Shown here in pieces: positions 1-5,288 of a DNA stretch of 6,820 bases. Position 1 is the stretch's first letter, and every line of letters begins with the position of its first letter. A program made the translations under genes and the position numbers. Origin of the DNA: Clostridiales bacterium. Its GTDB lineage: Bacteria; Bacillota; Clostridia; Christensenellales; DUVY01. The stretch is from NCBI GenBank assembly GCA_031290295.1, contig JAITNT010000033.1, forward strand, positions 1 to 6,820, given 5' to 3'. Under the pieces are notes generated by a model that searched no databases, was not told the origin of the DNA, and worked only from the letters and a program-made list of their open reading frames with translations.

Positions 1-467
1 TTGCCGATTCCGCTTCTTGAGGCGGGGATAGGGATGTAAACCTTGCCCGTATGACCGATCGCGTTATTAAGGCTGATGTTGCCCTGCTCCTGCAGCTTCA
101 TAAGAGAACGCGTGAGGAAATAAATCCCCGCCATCGCCAGAAAGCCGACCGCCGCCGATATAACCGCGCTCCACGCGTAATGAAAAGCCGGATGATACTC
201 GCCGAGCCAAAAGCCCATAAAGCCCGCGACCGTCAGAAAGGCAAAGATTCCGCGCACCGAGAACATTCCCAAGCCGGAATGCGCGGTGTCGCCCGTTATA
301 CCGGTACCGATATCGCCGTCCATTTCCGCGTCAAAGCCCGCGTCCGCGTCGCTGTCGTGACCGATTCCTACCAAAACGAGAATCGTTTGCAGTACCAGTA
401 CTAACGCCGAGGGCGCGCCGATACAAAAGAAAATCTGTTGAAACAGATTCAGGTTAGTCCACCACAT
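1..467 (-). CDS. NfeD-like membrane protein, N-terminal 155 residues, cut by the window edge
   Basis: The reading frame runs leftward from ATG at 467-465 and is open to the window edge. An AAGGAGGT ribosome binding site at 476-483 fixes the start. Visible layout: hydrophobic segment at about residues 8-36, an acidic Asp/Gly-rich loop at 37-62 (HDSDADAGFDAEMDGD), two further membrane segments at about 70-90 and 98-119, then MKLQEQGNISLNNAIGHTG at 123-141, which begins the small beta-rich OB-type domain ending in IPIPASRSG. This matches the short clostridial NfeD family (compare YuaF of Bacillus), membrane proteins usually encoded beside flotillin and thought to act with it in membrane organisation. 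A flotillin gene would be expected to the left, outside this window. The family call rests on remembered sequence patterns; the detailed function is unknown. Confidence 0.8.
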   Translation of the reverse strand, partial: MWWTNLNLFQQIFFCIGAPSALVLVLQTILVLVGIGHDSDADAGFDAEMDGDIGTGITGDTAHSGLGMFSVRGIFAFLTVAGFMGFWLGEYHPAFHYAWSAVISAAVGFLAMAGIYFLTRSLMKLQEQGNISLNNAIGHTGKVYIPIPASRSGIG

Positions 468-486
468 TTTGCTTTACCTCCTTGCC

Positions 487-548
487 GCTTTGTACAAAGC
501 TATGCGAACCCGCATAATCTTACGGTATCATTGTACTACATTATGCGG
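487..548. repeat. Nested inverted repeats around the NfeD promoter, possible operator
   Basis: Three perfect symmetries are visible. CCGCATAAT at 510-518 is mirrored by ATTATGCGG at 540-548, enclosing the -10 box. TATGCG at 501-506 is mirrored by CGCATA at 511-516. GCTTTGTACAAAGC at 487-500 is an uninterrupted 14-base palindrome four bases from the ribosome binding site. TATGCG therefore occurs three times in alternating orientation. This could be a repressor operator array or leader hairpins; no known regulator box is recognised. Confidence 0.45.
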
Positions 549-558
549 AATAAAGCAA
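530..558 (-). promoter_or_regulatory. sigma-A-type promoter of the NfeD-like gene
   Basis: On the minus strand TTGCTT (558-553) and TACAAT (535-530) are separated by exactly 17 bases, with an AT-rich stretch upstream (559-611) that could act as an UP element. Transcription should begin near 523, giving a leader of about 55 bases ahead of the AAGGAGGT site. The promoter lies in the 144-base gap after asnS, so the NfeD-like gene need not depend on asnS read-through. Confidence 0.75.
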
Positions 559-611
559 TATAATTATTTTTAATATCAAATTAAATAATCATGAGAAAAG
601 ATTAGAAAAAT

Positions 612-2000
612 TTAATACTCCAAATTGCCCGCGGTGCGGGGAAAGGGAATCACGTCCCTGATATTCGACATGCCCGTCATGTACATTATAAGCCGCTCGA
701 AGCCCATGCCGAAGCCCGCGTGGCGGACGCCGCCGAATTTGCGCAGGTTCAGATACCAGTCGTAATCAGCCGGGTTCATGTTCATTTCCTTTATGCGGGC
801 AAGCAAGCGTTCCCCGCGCTCCTCGCGCTGCGAACCGCCGATAAGCTCGCCCACGGAGGGAACGAGCAAATCCATAGCCGCGACCGTGCGGTTATCGTCG
901 TTGGCGCGCATATAGAACGCCTTGATTTCCTTGGGGTAGTCTATGAGAAAAACGGGCTTGCCGAACACCATTTCGGTGATGTAACGCTCGTGCTCGGATT
1001 GCAGATCGACGCCCCATTTTACGGGGTACTCGAATTTTTCACCTGACCTTAACAGCAGGTCTACCGCCTCGGTGTAGGTTACCGCTCCGAATTTGTTTTT
1101 GAGCACGGCGTTAAGCCGCCCGAGCAGGGTATTGTCTATGAATTGATTAAAAAATTCCGTTTCGTCGGGGCATTCCCTGAGGACGGCTTTTATTATATAT
1201 TTTATCATGCTTTCGGCAAGCGCCATATCGTCGTTAAGGTCGGCAAAGGCTATTTCCGGCTCGATCATCCAAAATTCGGCGGCGTGACGGCTCGTGTTGG
1301 AATTTTCCGCGCGGAACGTCGGTCCGAAGGTGTACACGTTGCTGAACGCCATAGCGTAGCTTTCGGCGTTTAACTGTCCCGAAACGGTGAGCGCGGCGGG
1401 CTTCCCGAAAAAATCCCGCTTAAAATCCGCGCCGCCGCCGGGCAGCTCGGGCGCTTTGCCGGGACCGAGGGTAGTTACGCGGAACATTTCGCCCGCGCCC
1501 TCGCAGTCGCTGCCCGTTATTATCGGCGTATGCACGTATACGAACCGCCGCGCCGCAAAAAACCGGTGTATCGCCTGCGCGCAGACCGAGCGCACTCTGA
1601 ATACCGCGTTAAAGGTGTTTGTGCGCGGACGTAAATAGGCTATTTCCCGTAAGAATTCGAGAGAGTGGCGTTTTTTCTGCAACGGGTATTCCGGCGGAGA
1701 AACGCCCTCGATTCGGACGTACTCCGCTTGCACCTCGAAGGGTTGTTTGTTTTCCGGCGTAAGCGCGACGGCGCCGTCAACGGTTACGGCGGCGCCCGCG
1801 TTAAGCTTGACGACCTCCGCGAAATTCGTAAGCCCCTCCGTCGCCACTATCTGAACCGATTTAAGAGCCGTCCCGTCGTTCAATTCGAGAAAAGCGAACG
1901 CCTTGTTGTCCCGCACCGTCCGCAGCCACCCGCAAACGGTAACCCTTTTGCCGCCAAGCCGCGCATAATTTTTTAATAAATCTGAAATCAACGTCCTCAT
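612..2000 (-). CDS. asnS: Asparaginyl-tRNA synthetase
   Basis: A 462-residue class II aminoacyl-tRNA synthetase that charges tRNA-Asn with asparagine in the cytoplasm using ATP; its length is normal for bacterial AsnRS. The N-terminal OB-fold anticodon-binding domain covers about residues 17-100 ([18 protein letters not shown]). The catalytic domain follows: the motif 1 helix region at about 143-162, the CEGAGEMF loop at 166-173, motif 2 [16 protein letters not shown] at 229-244, and motif 3 GFGMGFERL at 429-437 with its ATP-binding Arg436 region. The C-terminus [14 protein letters not shown] is characteristic of AsnRS rather than AspRS. The start is set by GGAGG seven to eight bases upstream of the ATG. 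No break or missing catalytic motif is seen. The gene ends in an AT-rich gap without a clear terminator. Confidence 0.97.
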   Translation of the reverse strand: MRTLISDLLKNYARLGGKRVTVCGWLRTVRDNKAFAFLELNDGTALKSVQIVATEGLTNFAEVVKLNAGAAVTVDGAVALTPENKQPFEVQAEYVRIEGVSPPEYPLQKKRHSLEFLREIAYLRPRTNTFNAVFRVRSVCAQAIHRFFAARRFVYVHTPIITGSDCEGAGEMFRVTTLGPGKAPELPGGGADFKRDFFGKPAALTVSGQLNAESYAMAFSNVYTFGPTFRAENSNTSRHAAEFWMIEPEIAFADLNDDMALAESMIKYIIKAVLRECPDETEFFNQFIDNTLLGRLNAVLKNKFGAVTYTEAVDLLLRSGEKFEYPVKWGVDLQSEHERYITEMVFGKPVFLIDYPKEIKAFYMRANDDNRTVAAMDLLVPSVGELIGGSQREERGERLLARIKEMNMNPADYDWYLNLRKFGGVRHAGFGMGFERLIMYMTGMSNIRDVIPFPRTAGNLEY

Positions 2001-2020
2001 GCTGTAACCTCCGAAATATT

Positions 2021-2039
2021 TGTCGGGCGCGCACCGACA
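2021..2039 (-). promoter_or_regulatory. Leader hairpin upstream of asnS
   Basis: TGTCGG at 2021-2026 pairs with CCGACA at 2034-2039 around a seven-base GC-rich loop. It lies in the predicted asnS leader, roughly ten bases before the ribosome binding site. No U-tract follows it, so it is not an intrinsic terminator. It could modulate translation or be incidental. Confidence 0.3.
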
Positions 2040-2087
2040 CGTCCGAGGGGTTCTTTGTTTAAGAGCTTCGTAAAAACTCTATAAATA

Positions 2088-2115
2088 ATTATACTCATAC
2101 GCCGAAAAAAAGCAA
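2088..2115 (-). promoter_or_regulatory. sigma-A-type promoter of asnS
   Basis: On the minus strand TTGCTT (2115-2110) is followed after 16 bases by a perfect TATAAT (2093-2088). The start is expected near 2081, giving a leader of about 80 bases. That is too short for a T-box riboswitch, and no T-box TGGNACCGCG-type sequence is present, although T-box control of asnS is common in Firmicutes. Confidence 0.75.
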
Positions 2116-2333
2116 GGAATAGGAGAGCAAGGGAGCGGGCAAGCCGCGGACTTTCTTTACCGGGAGCCGGGGAAGAGGACAAAGAGAATGATTGGTAAGC
2201 GGCGAAGAGGGGGAAAAGAGGATAAATTAAACCGGATTGCCGCGGCGCGCCAGCGCCTCGCTAAGGACGGATAGGGCGAATAGACTTCACCGACAGGTTG
2301 AAGCAATATATCGAAACGCGCTGCCGCAAAAAA
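2116..2333. other. Non-coding divergent region between asnS and yjbR
   Basis: No convincing gene is seen. The left part, up to about 2230, is strongly purine-rich on the plus strand (repeated GAGG, GGGAG and AAAGAG runs). A short perfect hairpin GGCGC-GCCA-GCGCC lies at 2244-2257. A plus-strand frame ending in a TAG at 2334-2336 reads like a protein C-terminus (DFTDRLKQYIETRCRKK) but is only about two dozen codons long and has no start. It may be a gene remnant or chance. Confidence 0.5.
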
Positions 2334-2362
2334 TAGACAAACGGCGTGTCGTTTGATATAAT
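2334..2362 (+). promoter_or_regulatory. Promoter giving a leaderless or near-leaderless yjbR mRNA
   Basis: TAGACA (2334-2339), a 17-base spacer and TATAAT (2357-2362) preceded by TGA (2354-2356) form an extended -10 promoter. Only nine bases separate the -10 box from the ATG at 2372, so the transcript should begin about 0-5 bases before the start codon. There is no room for a Shine-Dalgarno sequence, and none is present. Confidence 0.75.
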
Positions 2363-2371
2363 AATAGCATT

Positions 2372-2755
2372 ATGACACCGCAAGCAATCCTAGATTACGC
2401 CTTAACAAAAAACGGCGCATATTTGGACTTTCCTTTTGGAATAGATTATCCGGTCATAAAAGTGAAAGCCCCCGAGCAAAAAGCGGGGCGCATTTTTGTG
2501 CAGTTGTTCGAGCTAAAAGGCGAGCCGAGGGTCACGTTCAATTGCACCTTTGAAAACGGGCTTTTATATCGCGAATTATATGCGGGAAAGGTAGTGCGCG
2601 GGTGGCATTGCCCGCCGATAATACAACCCTATATGAACACGGCTGCAATAGACGGTTCCGTTCCGGACGGGGTTCTTTTGCGGATGTGCGACGAGTCATA
2701 TTCATACGTTCTTACGAGAATGCCGAGGGTTATGCGGCAACAACTACAAAAATAG
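2372..2755 (+). CDS. MmcQ/YjbR family protein
   Basis: A 127-residue protein, the usual size of the MmcQ/YjbR family (small CyaY-like-fold proteins often labelled DNA-binding, true role unsettled). Family signs in order: an N-terminal helix ending in GAYLDFPFG at 15-23, the strand RIFVQLF at 40-46, VTFNC at 54-58 in place of the usual LTLKC, RGWHCPPIIQPYMNTAAIDG at 76-95 corresponding to the family's GYHMNKRHWNTV block, then SVPDGVLLRMCDESYSYVL. The ATG is the only sensible start: an in-frame TGA lies at 2354-2356 and the family alignment begins at this methionine. It has no ribosome binding site and appears to be translated from a leaderless mRNA. GC content is lower than in the rRNA/DNA-replication operon to the right. 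Confidence 0.8.
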   Translation: MTPQAILDYALTKNGAYLDFPFGIDYPVIKVKAPEQKAGRIFVQLFELKGEPRVTFNCTFENGLLYRELYAGKVVRGWHCPPIIQPYMNTAAIDGSVPDGVLLRMCDESYSYVLTRMPRVMRQQLQK

Positions 2756-2768
2756 CGACGCGGTATTA

Positions 2769-2858
2769 TTATTTCAGCATATCAAGCGCATACTCGGGAG
2801 CGAATTCGGGGATAGCGTAAAACAAAGGCTTGACACCGTGCGGGTGCGGGGAGCCGTT
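2769..2858 (-). pseudogene. Possible remnant of a gene 3' end (29 codons)
   Basis: The minus strand of the yjbR-phosphoesterase gap is open for 29 codons after a TAG at 2861-2859 and ends in tandem TAA TAA (2771-2766). The peptide ends VKPLFYAIPEFAPEYALDML then Lys, which has the composition and codon choice of a genuine C-terminus. It has no start codon or ribosome binding site. It could be the debris of a lost convergent gene, or chance. I do not recognise a family. Confidence 0.2.
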
Positions 2859-2886
2859 CTAAAAAACATGCGGGAAAGAAAAACAC

Positions 2887-2893
2887 AAGGAGG
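2887..2893 (+). promoter_or_regulatory. Ribosome binding site deciding the GTG start of the phosphoesterase
   Basis: AAGGAGG, a full match to the anti-Shine-Dalgarno sequence, lies 11 bases before GTG 2905. The spacing is slightly long, but no other in-frame start fits, and the protein must include the YITGDVH strand right after it. Confidence 0.7.
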
Positions 2894-2904
2894 ATATTTT
2901 TGGG

Positions 2905-3585
2905 GTGAGCGCCGTTTATATTACGGGAGACGTGCATAGACTTAAGGGCATACGGAGAGTGATTGATTTTTGCCGGAACACAAGGGTGAAAAAAGAGGAC
3001 GCGTTGATTATTTGCGGCGATTTCGGCATAGGCAGGGACGATGCGGAAATGCTTTACCGTTACGGGGGGATATGGCCCGGGATTATTTTGTTTATCGACG
3101 GAAACCATGAAAATTTTGACTTCCTGGATTCATTGCCGGCGGAGGAGTGGAAGGGCGGTAATATCCATAAAATCAGCGATCGGATTTATCACCTTATGCG
3201 CGGGCAGGTCTTTGAAATCGAAGGCAAAAAAATTTTTACTATGGGAGGCAATGCGACGCAAAACAAAAGGATACGGGAGGACGGCATAGCTTGGCAGCCG
3301 CAGGAAATAATCGGCGCGGAGGACGTAGAGGAAGGAAAGAGAAATTTAGCGCGCTGCGACGGTAAGGTGAATATTATTGTCACGCATTGCGCGCCGGTGA
3401 AAATTTTACAAGCGATATCTTCTAAAGAGAAAAGCGCGAGATTCCTTGTGAACGAGGAAAGCGAGAAAATAACGGGGCTGTTGGAAGAAACCGAATATGA
3501 CGGTTGGTATGTCGGGCATTATCATACCGATAAGCGGCTCGGGAAAACCGTCCTGATTTTTAACGATATTCTAAAAATAATCTAA
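2905..3585 (+). CDS. Calcineurin-like metallophosphoesterase
   Basis: A 226-residue cytoplasmic dimetal phosphoesterase with every signature block in order: Asp9-x-His11 in YITGDVHR, GDFG at 38-41 (Asp39), GNHE at 66-69 (Asn67, His68), VTHCAP with His161, and GHYH at 204-207 (His205, His207). These residues would bind two divalent metals and hydrolyse a phosphoester. The substrate cannot be read from the sequence; relatives are found in Firmicute chromosomes and phages. GGNATQNKR at 114-122 is typical of this subgroup. The start is GTG at 2905, preceded by AAGGAGG at 2887-2893 with 11 bases between; the nearby TTG at 2900 is out of frame. It lies 149 bases after yjbR with no convincing promoter between, so it may share that transcript. 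It is relatively AT-rich and uses more ATA and AGG codons than the operon at 4128. Confidence 0.9.
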   Translation: MSAVYITGDVHRLKGIRRVIDFCRNTRVKKEDALIICGDFGIGRDDAEMLYRYGGIWPGIILFIDGNHENFDFLDSLPAEEWKGGNIHKISDRIYHLMRGQVFEIEGKKIFTMGGNATQNKRIREDGIAWQPQEIIGAEDVEEGKRNLARCDGKVNIIVTHCAPVKILQAISSKEKSARFLVNEESEKITGLLEETEYDGWYVGHYHTDKRLGKTVLIFNDILKII

Positions 3586-3625
3586 AACCGCCGCGGGCAA
3601 CGGCTTGAATAATTGGTAAAATTTG

Positions 3626-3648
3626 GCAAAAAATATTTTGCGATTTTT
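3626..3648 (+). terminator. Weak AT-rich terminator candidate after the phosphoesterase
   Basis: GCAAAA (3626-3631) pairs with TTTTGC (3636-3641) around AATA and is followed by GATTTTT. The stem has only two GC pairs, so the call is tentative. It is the best intrinsic terminator candidate close behind the stop codon at 3585. Confidence 0.25.
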
Positions 3649-3689
3649 GTCAAACGGCCTTGACAAACATATGTTCAGTATGGTAGACT
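3646..3689 (+). promoter_or_regulatory. Strong promoter overlapping an inverted repeat, no clear gene behind it
   Basis: TTGACA (3660-3665) is a perfect -35 box; TAGACT (3684-3689) follows after 18 bases and is preceded by TGG, giving an extended -10. The -35 is the right half of an 8-base inverted repeat, TTTGTCAA (3646-3653) and TTGACAAA (3660-3667), and the spacer holds the palindrome AACATATGTT (3666-3675). Both could be operators. Transcription would start near 3696 and run into non-coding sequence toward mrnC. Confidence 0.55.
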
Positions 3690-3737
3690 GTGTATGCGGT
3701 CGGAATCGGGCGGGGATTTACGGGCGCGGAAAAAACA

Positions 3738-3746
3738 GGGGGGGGG
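3738..3746 (+). repeat. G9 homopolymer tract
   Basis: Nine consecutive G follow an A-rich run about 45 bases downstream of the 3660-3689 promoter. Tracts of this kind are prone to slippage in replication and to sequencing error. Here it lies in non-coding sequence. Confidence 0.6.
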
Positions 3747-3777
3747 AAAGAGGATAACAGAATTGTATGGGGCGTTA

Positions 3778-3925
3778 AAAGATGCGAAGAGATGTTTCGA
3801 CTACGCTCAACATGACATTGATAGGGTTTTATTCGTATTCGGTACGGGTGGACAAGGTGAGTCGTACCGCAAGCGAGCGCCACGCGAAGCGCGCGAGCGG
3901 CATGACCATGCGCAGTAACGAGTAC
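3778..3925. repeat. Dispersed intergenic repeat-like unit
   Basis: The stretch around 3796-3820 (TTTCGACTACGCTCAACATG on the plus strand) resembles a type of repeat scattered through many bacterial genomes, whose minus-strand translation reads CHVERSRNIS. Beside it are CGGTACG (3840-3846) mirrored by CGTACCG (3863-3869), a GC-rich imperfect hairpin at about 3867-3900, and GCATG-AC-CATGC (3900-3911). Such palindrome-rich units behave like REP or MITE-type elements. Outer borders are estimated, since only one copy is in the window. Confidence 0.45.
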
Positions 3926-3954
3926 CCTATGCACACCCGGATAGACTAAAACTC

Positions 3955-4079
3955 TTTAAGTCCGACTGAATCGGATTAAGCAAGACAGTCGCCCGTAGAG
4001 GGCGGCTTGTCGCAGCGCCGATTCACGTTTGGCCGGCTTGCAATGCGTGGCGTAACGACGCTATTTGTCCGCCCCGGAC
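3955..4079 (+). ncRNA. Candidate structured RNA: consecutive hairpins upstream of mrnC
   Basis: Hairpins can be drawn with almost no gaps. The first is 3955-3980, ten pairs with one bulged G, loop CTGAA. The second is 3984-4011, eleven pairs with one bulge, GACAGTCGCCC against GGGCGGCTTGTC, loop GTAGA. The third is 4012-4041, eight pairs with one bulge. The fourth is 4050-4061, GCGT-AACG-ACGC. The fifth is 4067-4079, GTCCG-CCC-CGGAC. It would be transcribed from 3660-3689. No known RNA family is recognised; it could instead be a palindromic repeat element or a long mrnC leader. Confidence 0.35.
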
Positions 4080-4091
4080 TTTGCCGTTCGC

Positions 4092-4120
4092 TTGCTTGTC
4101 GCGTTCGGTTATGATATAAT
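4092..4120 (+). promoter_or_regulatory. Promoter giving a leaderless mrnC operon mRNA
   Basis: TTGCTT (4092-4097), a 17-base spacer and TATAAT (4115-4120) preceded by TGA (4112-4114) make a near-consensus extended -10 promoter. The ATG begins at 4128, seven bases after the -10 box, so the transcript should begin at or next to the A of the start codon. CGTTCG occurs twice, at 4085-4090 and 4102-4107, flanking the -35 box. Confidence 0.8.
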
Positions 4121-4127
4121 GTAGCTT

Positions 4128-4529
4128 ATGGAAAATGTGCGTTTGACGGAAGCCGAGGCGGCTAAAATGAATGTAGGCGTTTTGGCGTTCGTGGGCGACG
4201 CTTATTTCCATTTAGAGACCAGGGCGCGGCTTGCCGCCGCAAGCATGCAAAAAAGCGGCGCGTTACACCTCAAGGCCACGGCGTACGTGAGCGCGGTTTC
4301 GCAGGCGCGGATAGTGGACAGGATTAAGCCGTTTCTTAACGGGTTCGAGCTTGACCTTATGCGGCGCGCGCGCAACGCGGATTCAAATACCCCCGCCAAG
4401 AACGCGAGTCTTGCCGAGTACAAAAAATCCACGTCCCTAGAAGCCGTAGTCGGCTACTACTACATGACGGGCGGCGCGGAAAGGCTCGGAGAGCTGATGA
4501 AAATAATTTTTGAAACGGAGAACACTTAG
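4128..4529 (+). CDS. mrnC: Mini-ribonuclease III
   Basis: A 133-residue RNase III-like nuclease without the dsRNA-binding domain, the normal size for MrnC, which trims 23S rRNA precursor ends in Firmicutes. LAFVGDAYF at 19-27 holds catalytic Asp24. The block at 79-115 carries RRARNADSNTPAKNASLAEY and STSLEAVVGY with catalytic Glu105. An in-frame TAG at 4122-4124 rules out an earlier start. ATG 4128 gives the same length before the catalytic Asp as I recall for Bacillus MrnC (Asp23), whereas the next ATG at 4167 would leave only ten residues before it. With no Shine-Dalgarno and a promoter seven bases upstream, the first gene of this operon appears leaderless. thyX begins three bases after its stop. 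Confidence 0.93.
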   Translation: MENVRLTEAEAAKMNVGVLAFVGDAYFHLETRARLAAASMQKSGALHLKATAYVSAVSQARIVDRIKPFLNGFELDLMRRARNADSNTPAKNASLAEYKKSTSLEAVVGYYYMTGGAERLGELMKIIFETENT

Positions 4530-4532
4530 AGC

Positions 4533-5288
4533 ATGCACGATACGAATACCCGGGCGGTCAAACCGCACGTCGAGCTGATCGCCTATACCCCCGACCCCGA
4601 AAAAGCCGTGGCTGTCGCCGCTAAGCTTTGTTATTCGGACGCCGATATTTCGGGGCTTTATGACGGCGTGTCAAAATCCGACGTTAACAAGTTCATAGAG
4701 ATGCTCGTGCGGCTCGGACATCTGTCGCCTATAGAGCACGCAAGCTTCACCTTTGCGCTCGAGGGCGTCTCACGCGCGCTGCTCGCTCAAATAACCCGCC
4801 ACCGCGTTGCGAGCTTTTCCGTGAAAAGCCAGCGTTATGTCGGCGCGGACAAGTCCTTTAACTACATAATACCGCCCGCCGTCGAGGCTCTAGGGGCGGA
4901 CGCGGCGGAGAGGTTTCACGCGCAAATGGAGCAGGCGCGGGCGTGGTATCTTGAGTGGCAGGCGTTGTTGGGCTCGGGCGAAAGGTCTAACGAGGACGCG
5001 CGCTTTGTGCTCCCAAACGCCGCCGAAACCAAAATGATAGTCACGATGAACGCGCGCGAGCTGTTGCATTTCTTCGGGCTCAGGTGCTGCAACCGCGCGC
5101 AGTGGGAGATACGCGAGGTCGCGTGGCGTATGCTCGGGGAGGTTATACGGGTTGCGCCCTCGCTGTTTAAGACGGCGGGACCCTCATGCTGCGGAGGCGT
5201 CTGCTCGGAGGGTAAAATGTCGTGCGGCAACGCCGAAGGGGTGCGCGCCCGACACGCGAAGCTTTTGGAAGGAGTAAAAAATTTATGA
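4533..5288 (+). CDS. thyX: Flavin-dependent thymidylate synthase
   Basis: A 251-residue ThyX, which makes dTMP from dUMP using FAD, NADPH and methylenetetrahydrofolate, replacing the ThyA route. The signature RHR-x7-S is at 89-99 (RHRVASFSVKS), following HLSPIEHASFTF at 63-74. LPNAAETKMIVTMNARELLHFF at 160-181 and CCNRAQWEIRE at 185-195 are the nucleotide and FAD-binding parts. The C-terminal cysteine-rich stretch GPSCCGGVCSEGKMSCG at 216-232 is usual for clostridial forms. The ATG lies three bases after mrnC, with an ACGGAG site at 4515-4520 inside mrnC; the stop shares ATGA with rlmB. Its presence suggests this lineage may lack ThyA, but that cannot be seen here. Confidence 0.97.
   Translation: MHDTNTRAVKPHVELIAYTPDPEKAVAVAAKLCYSDADISGLYDGVSKSDVNKFIEMLVRLGHLSPIEHASFTFALEGVSRALLAQITRHRVASFSVKSQRYVGADKSFNYIIPPAVEALGADAAERFHAQMEQARAWYLEWQALLGSGERSNEDARFVLPNAAETKMIVTMNARELLHFFGLRCCNRAQWEIREVAWRMLGEVIRVAPSLFKTAGPSCCGGVCSEGKMSCGNAEGVRARHAKLLEGVKNL

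Larger units (their letters stand above)
3586..4127. other. Gene-free 542-base region with promoter, repeat and hairpins
   Basis: No open frame here looks like a protein; those present on both strands lie across palindromic or repeat sequence. The contents, described separately, are a weak terminator (3626-3648), a strong promoter set in an inverted repeat (3646-3689), a G9 tract (3738-3746), a dispersed-repeat-like unit (about 3778-3925), consecutive hairpins (3955-4079) and the mrnC promoter (4092-4120). Confidence 0.7.

Noticed and set aside
51..404. 117-residue plus-strand frame at the left edge
   Set aside because: It is the antisense shadow of the NfeD-like gene, which has the promoter, ribosome binding site and family features.
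1997..2182. 61-residue minus-strand frame overlapping the asnS start by a TGA/ATG junction
   Set aside because: It runs through the asnS promoter, is low-complexity at its start and has no family likeness; the predicted asnS transcript begins inside it.
2250..2336. Plus-strand frame ending DFTDRLKQYIETRCRKK before yjbR
   Set aside because: It is too short, has no start codon or ribosome binding site, and a stop lies about two dozen codons upstream; noted only as a possible remnant.
2830..2864. TTGACA before the phosphoesterase as a promoter
   Set aside because: No -10-like hexamer lies 16-19 bases downstream; the nearest AT-rich hexamer is 22 bases away.
3650..3934. Small frames on both strands (74 residues plus, 94 residues minus) across the repeat
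   Set aside because: They are translations of palindromic repeat sequence; the plus frame also crosses the G9 tract and its ATG lies only four bases after the -10 box.
3586..4127. tRNA, RNase P RNA, tmRNA or CRISPR array in the gene-free region
   Set aside because: No T-loop GGTTCGA with cloverleaf, no GAGGAAAGTCC-type core and no regularly spaced direct repeats were found; the hairpins do not fit these families.
4167..4169. Alternative mrnC start at the internal ATG (residue 14)
   Set aside because: It would cut the usual N-terminal segment before the catalytic Asp and has only a poor purine-rich sequence upstream.
4023..4211. 62-residue minus-strand frame across the mrnC start
   Set aside because: Antisense to mrnC and its promoter, with no family features.
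5222..5284. Upstream extension of rlmB to ATG 5222
   Set aside because: It would overlap thyX by 67 bases; the AAGGAG site and family N-terminus both point to ATG 5285.
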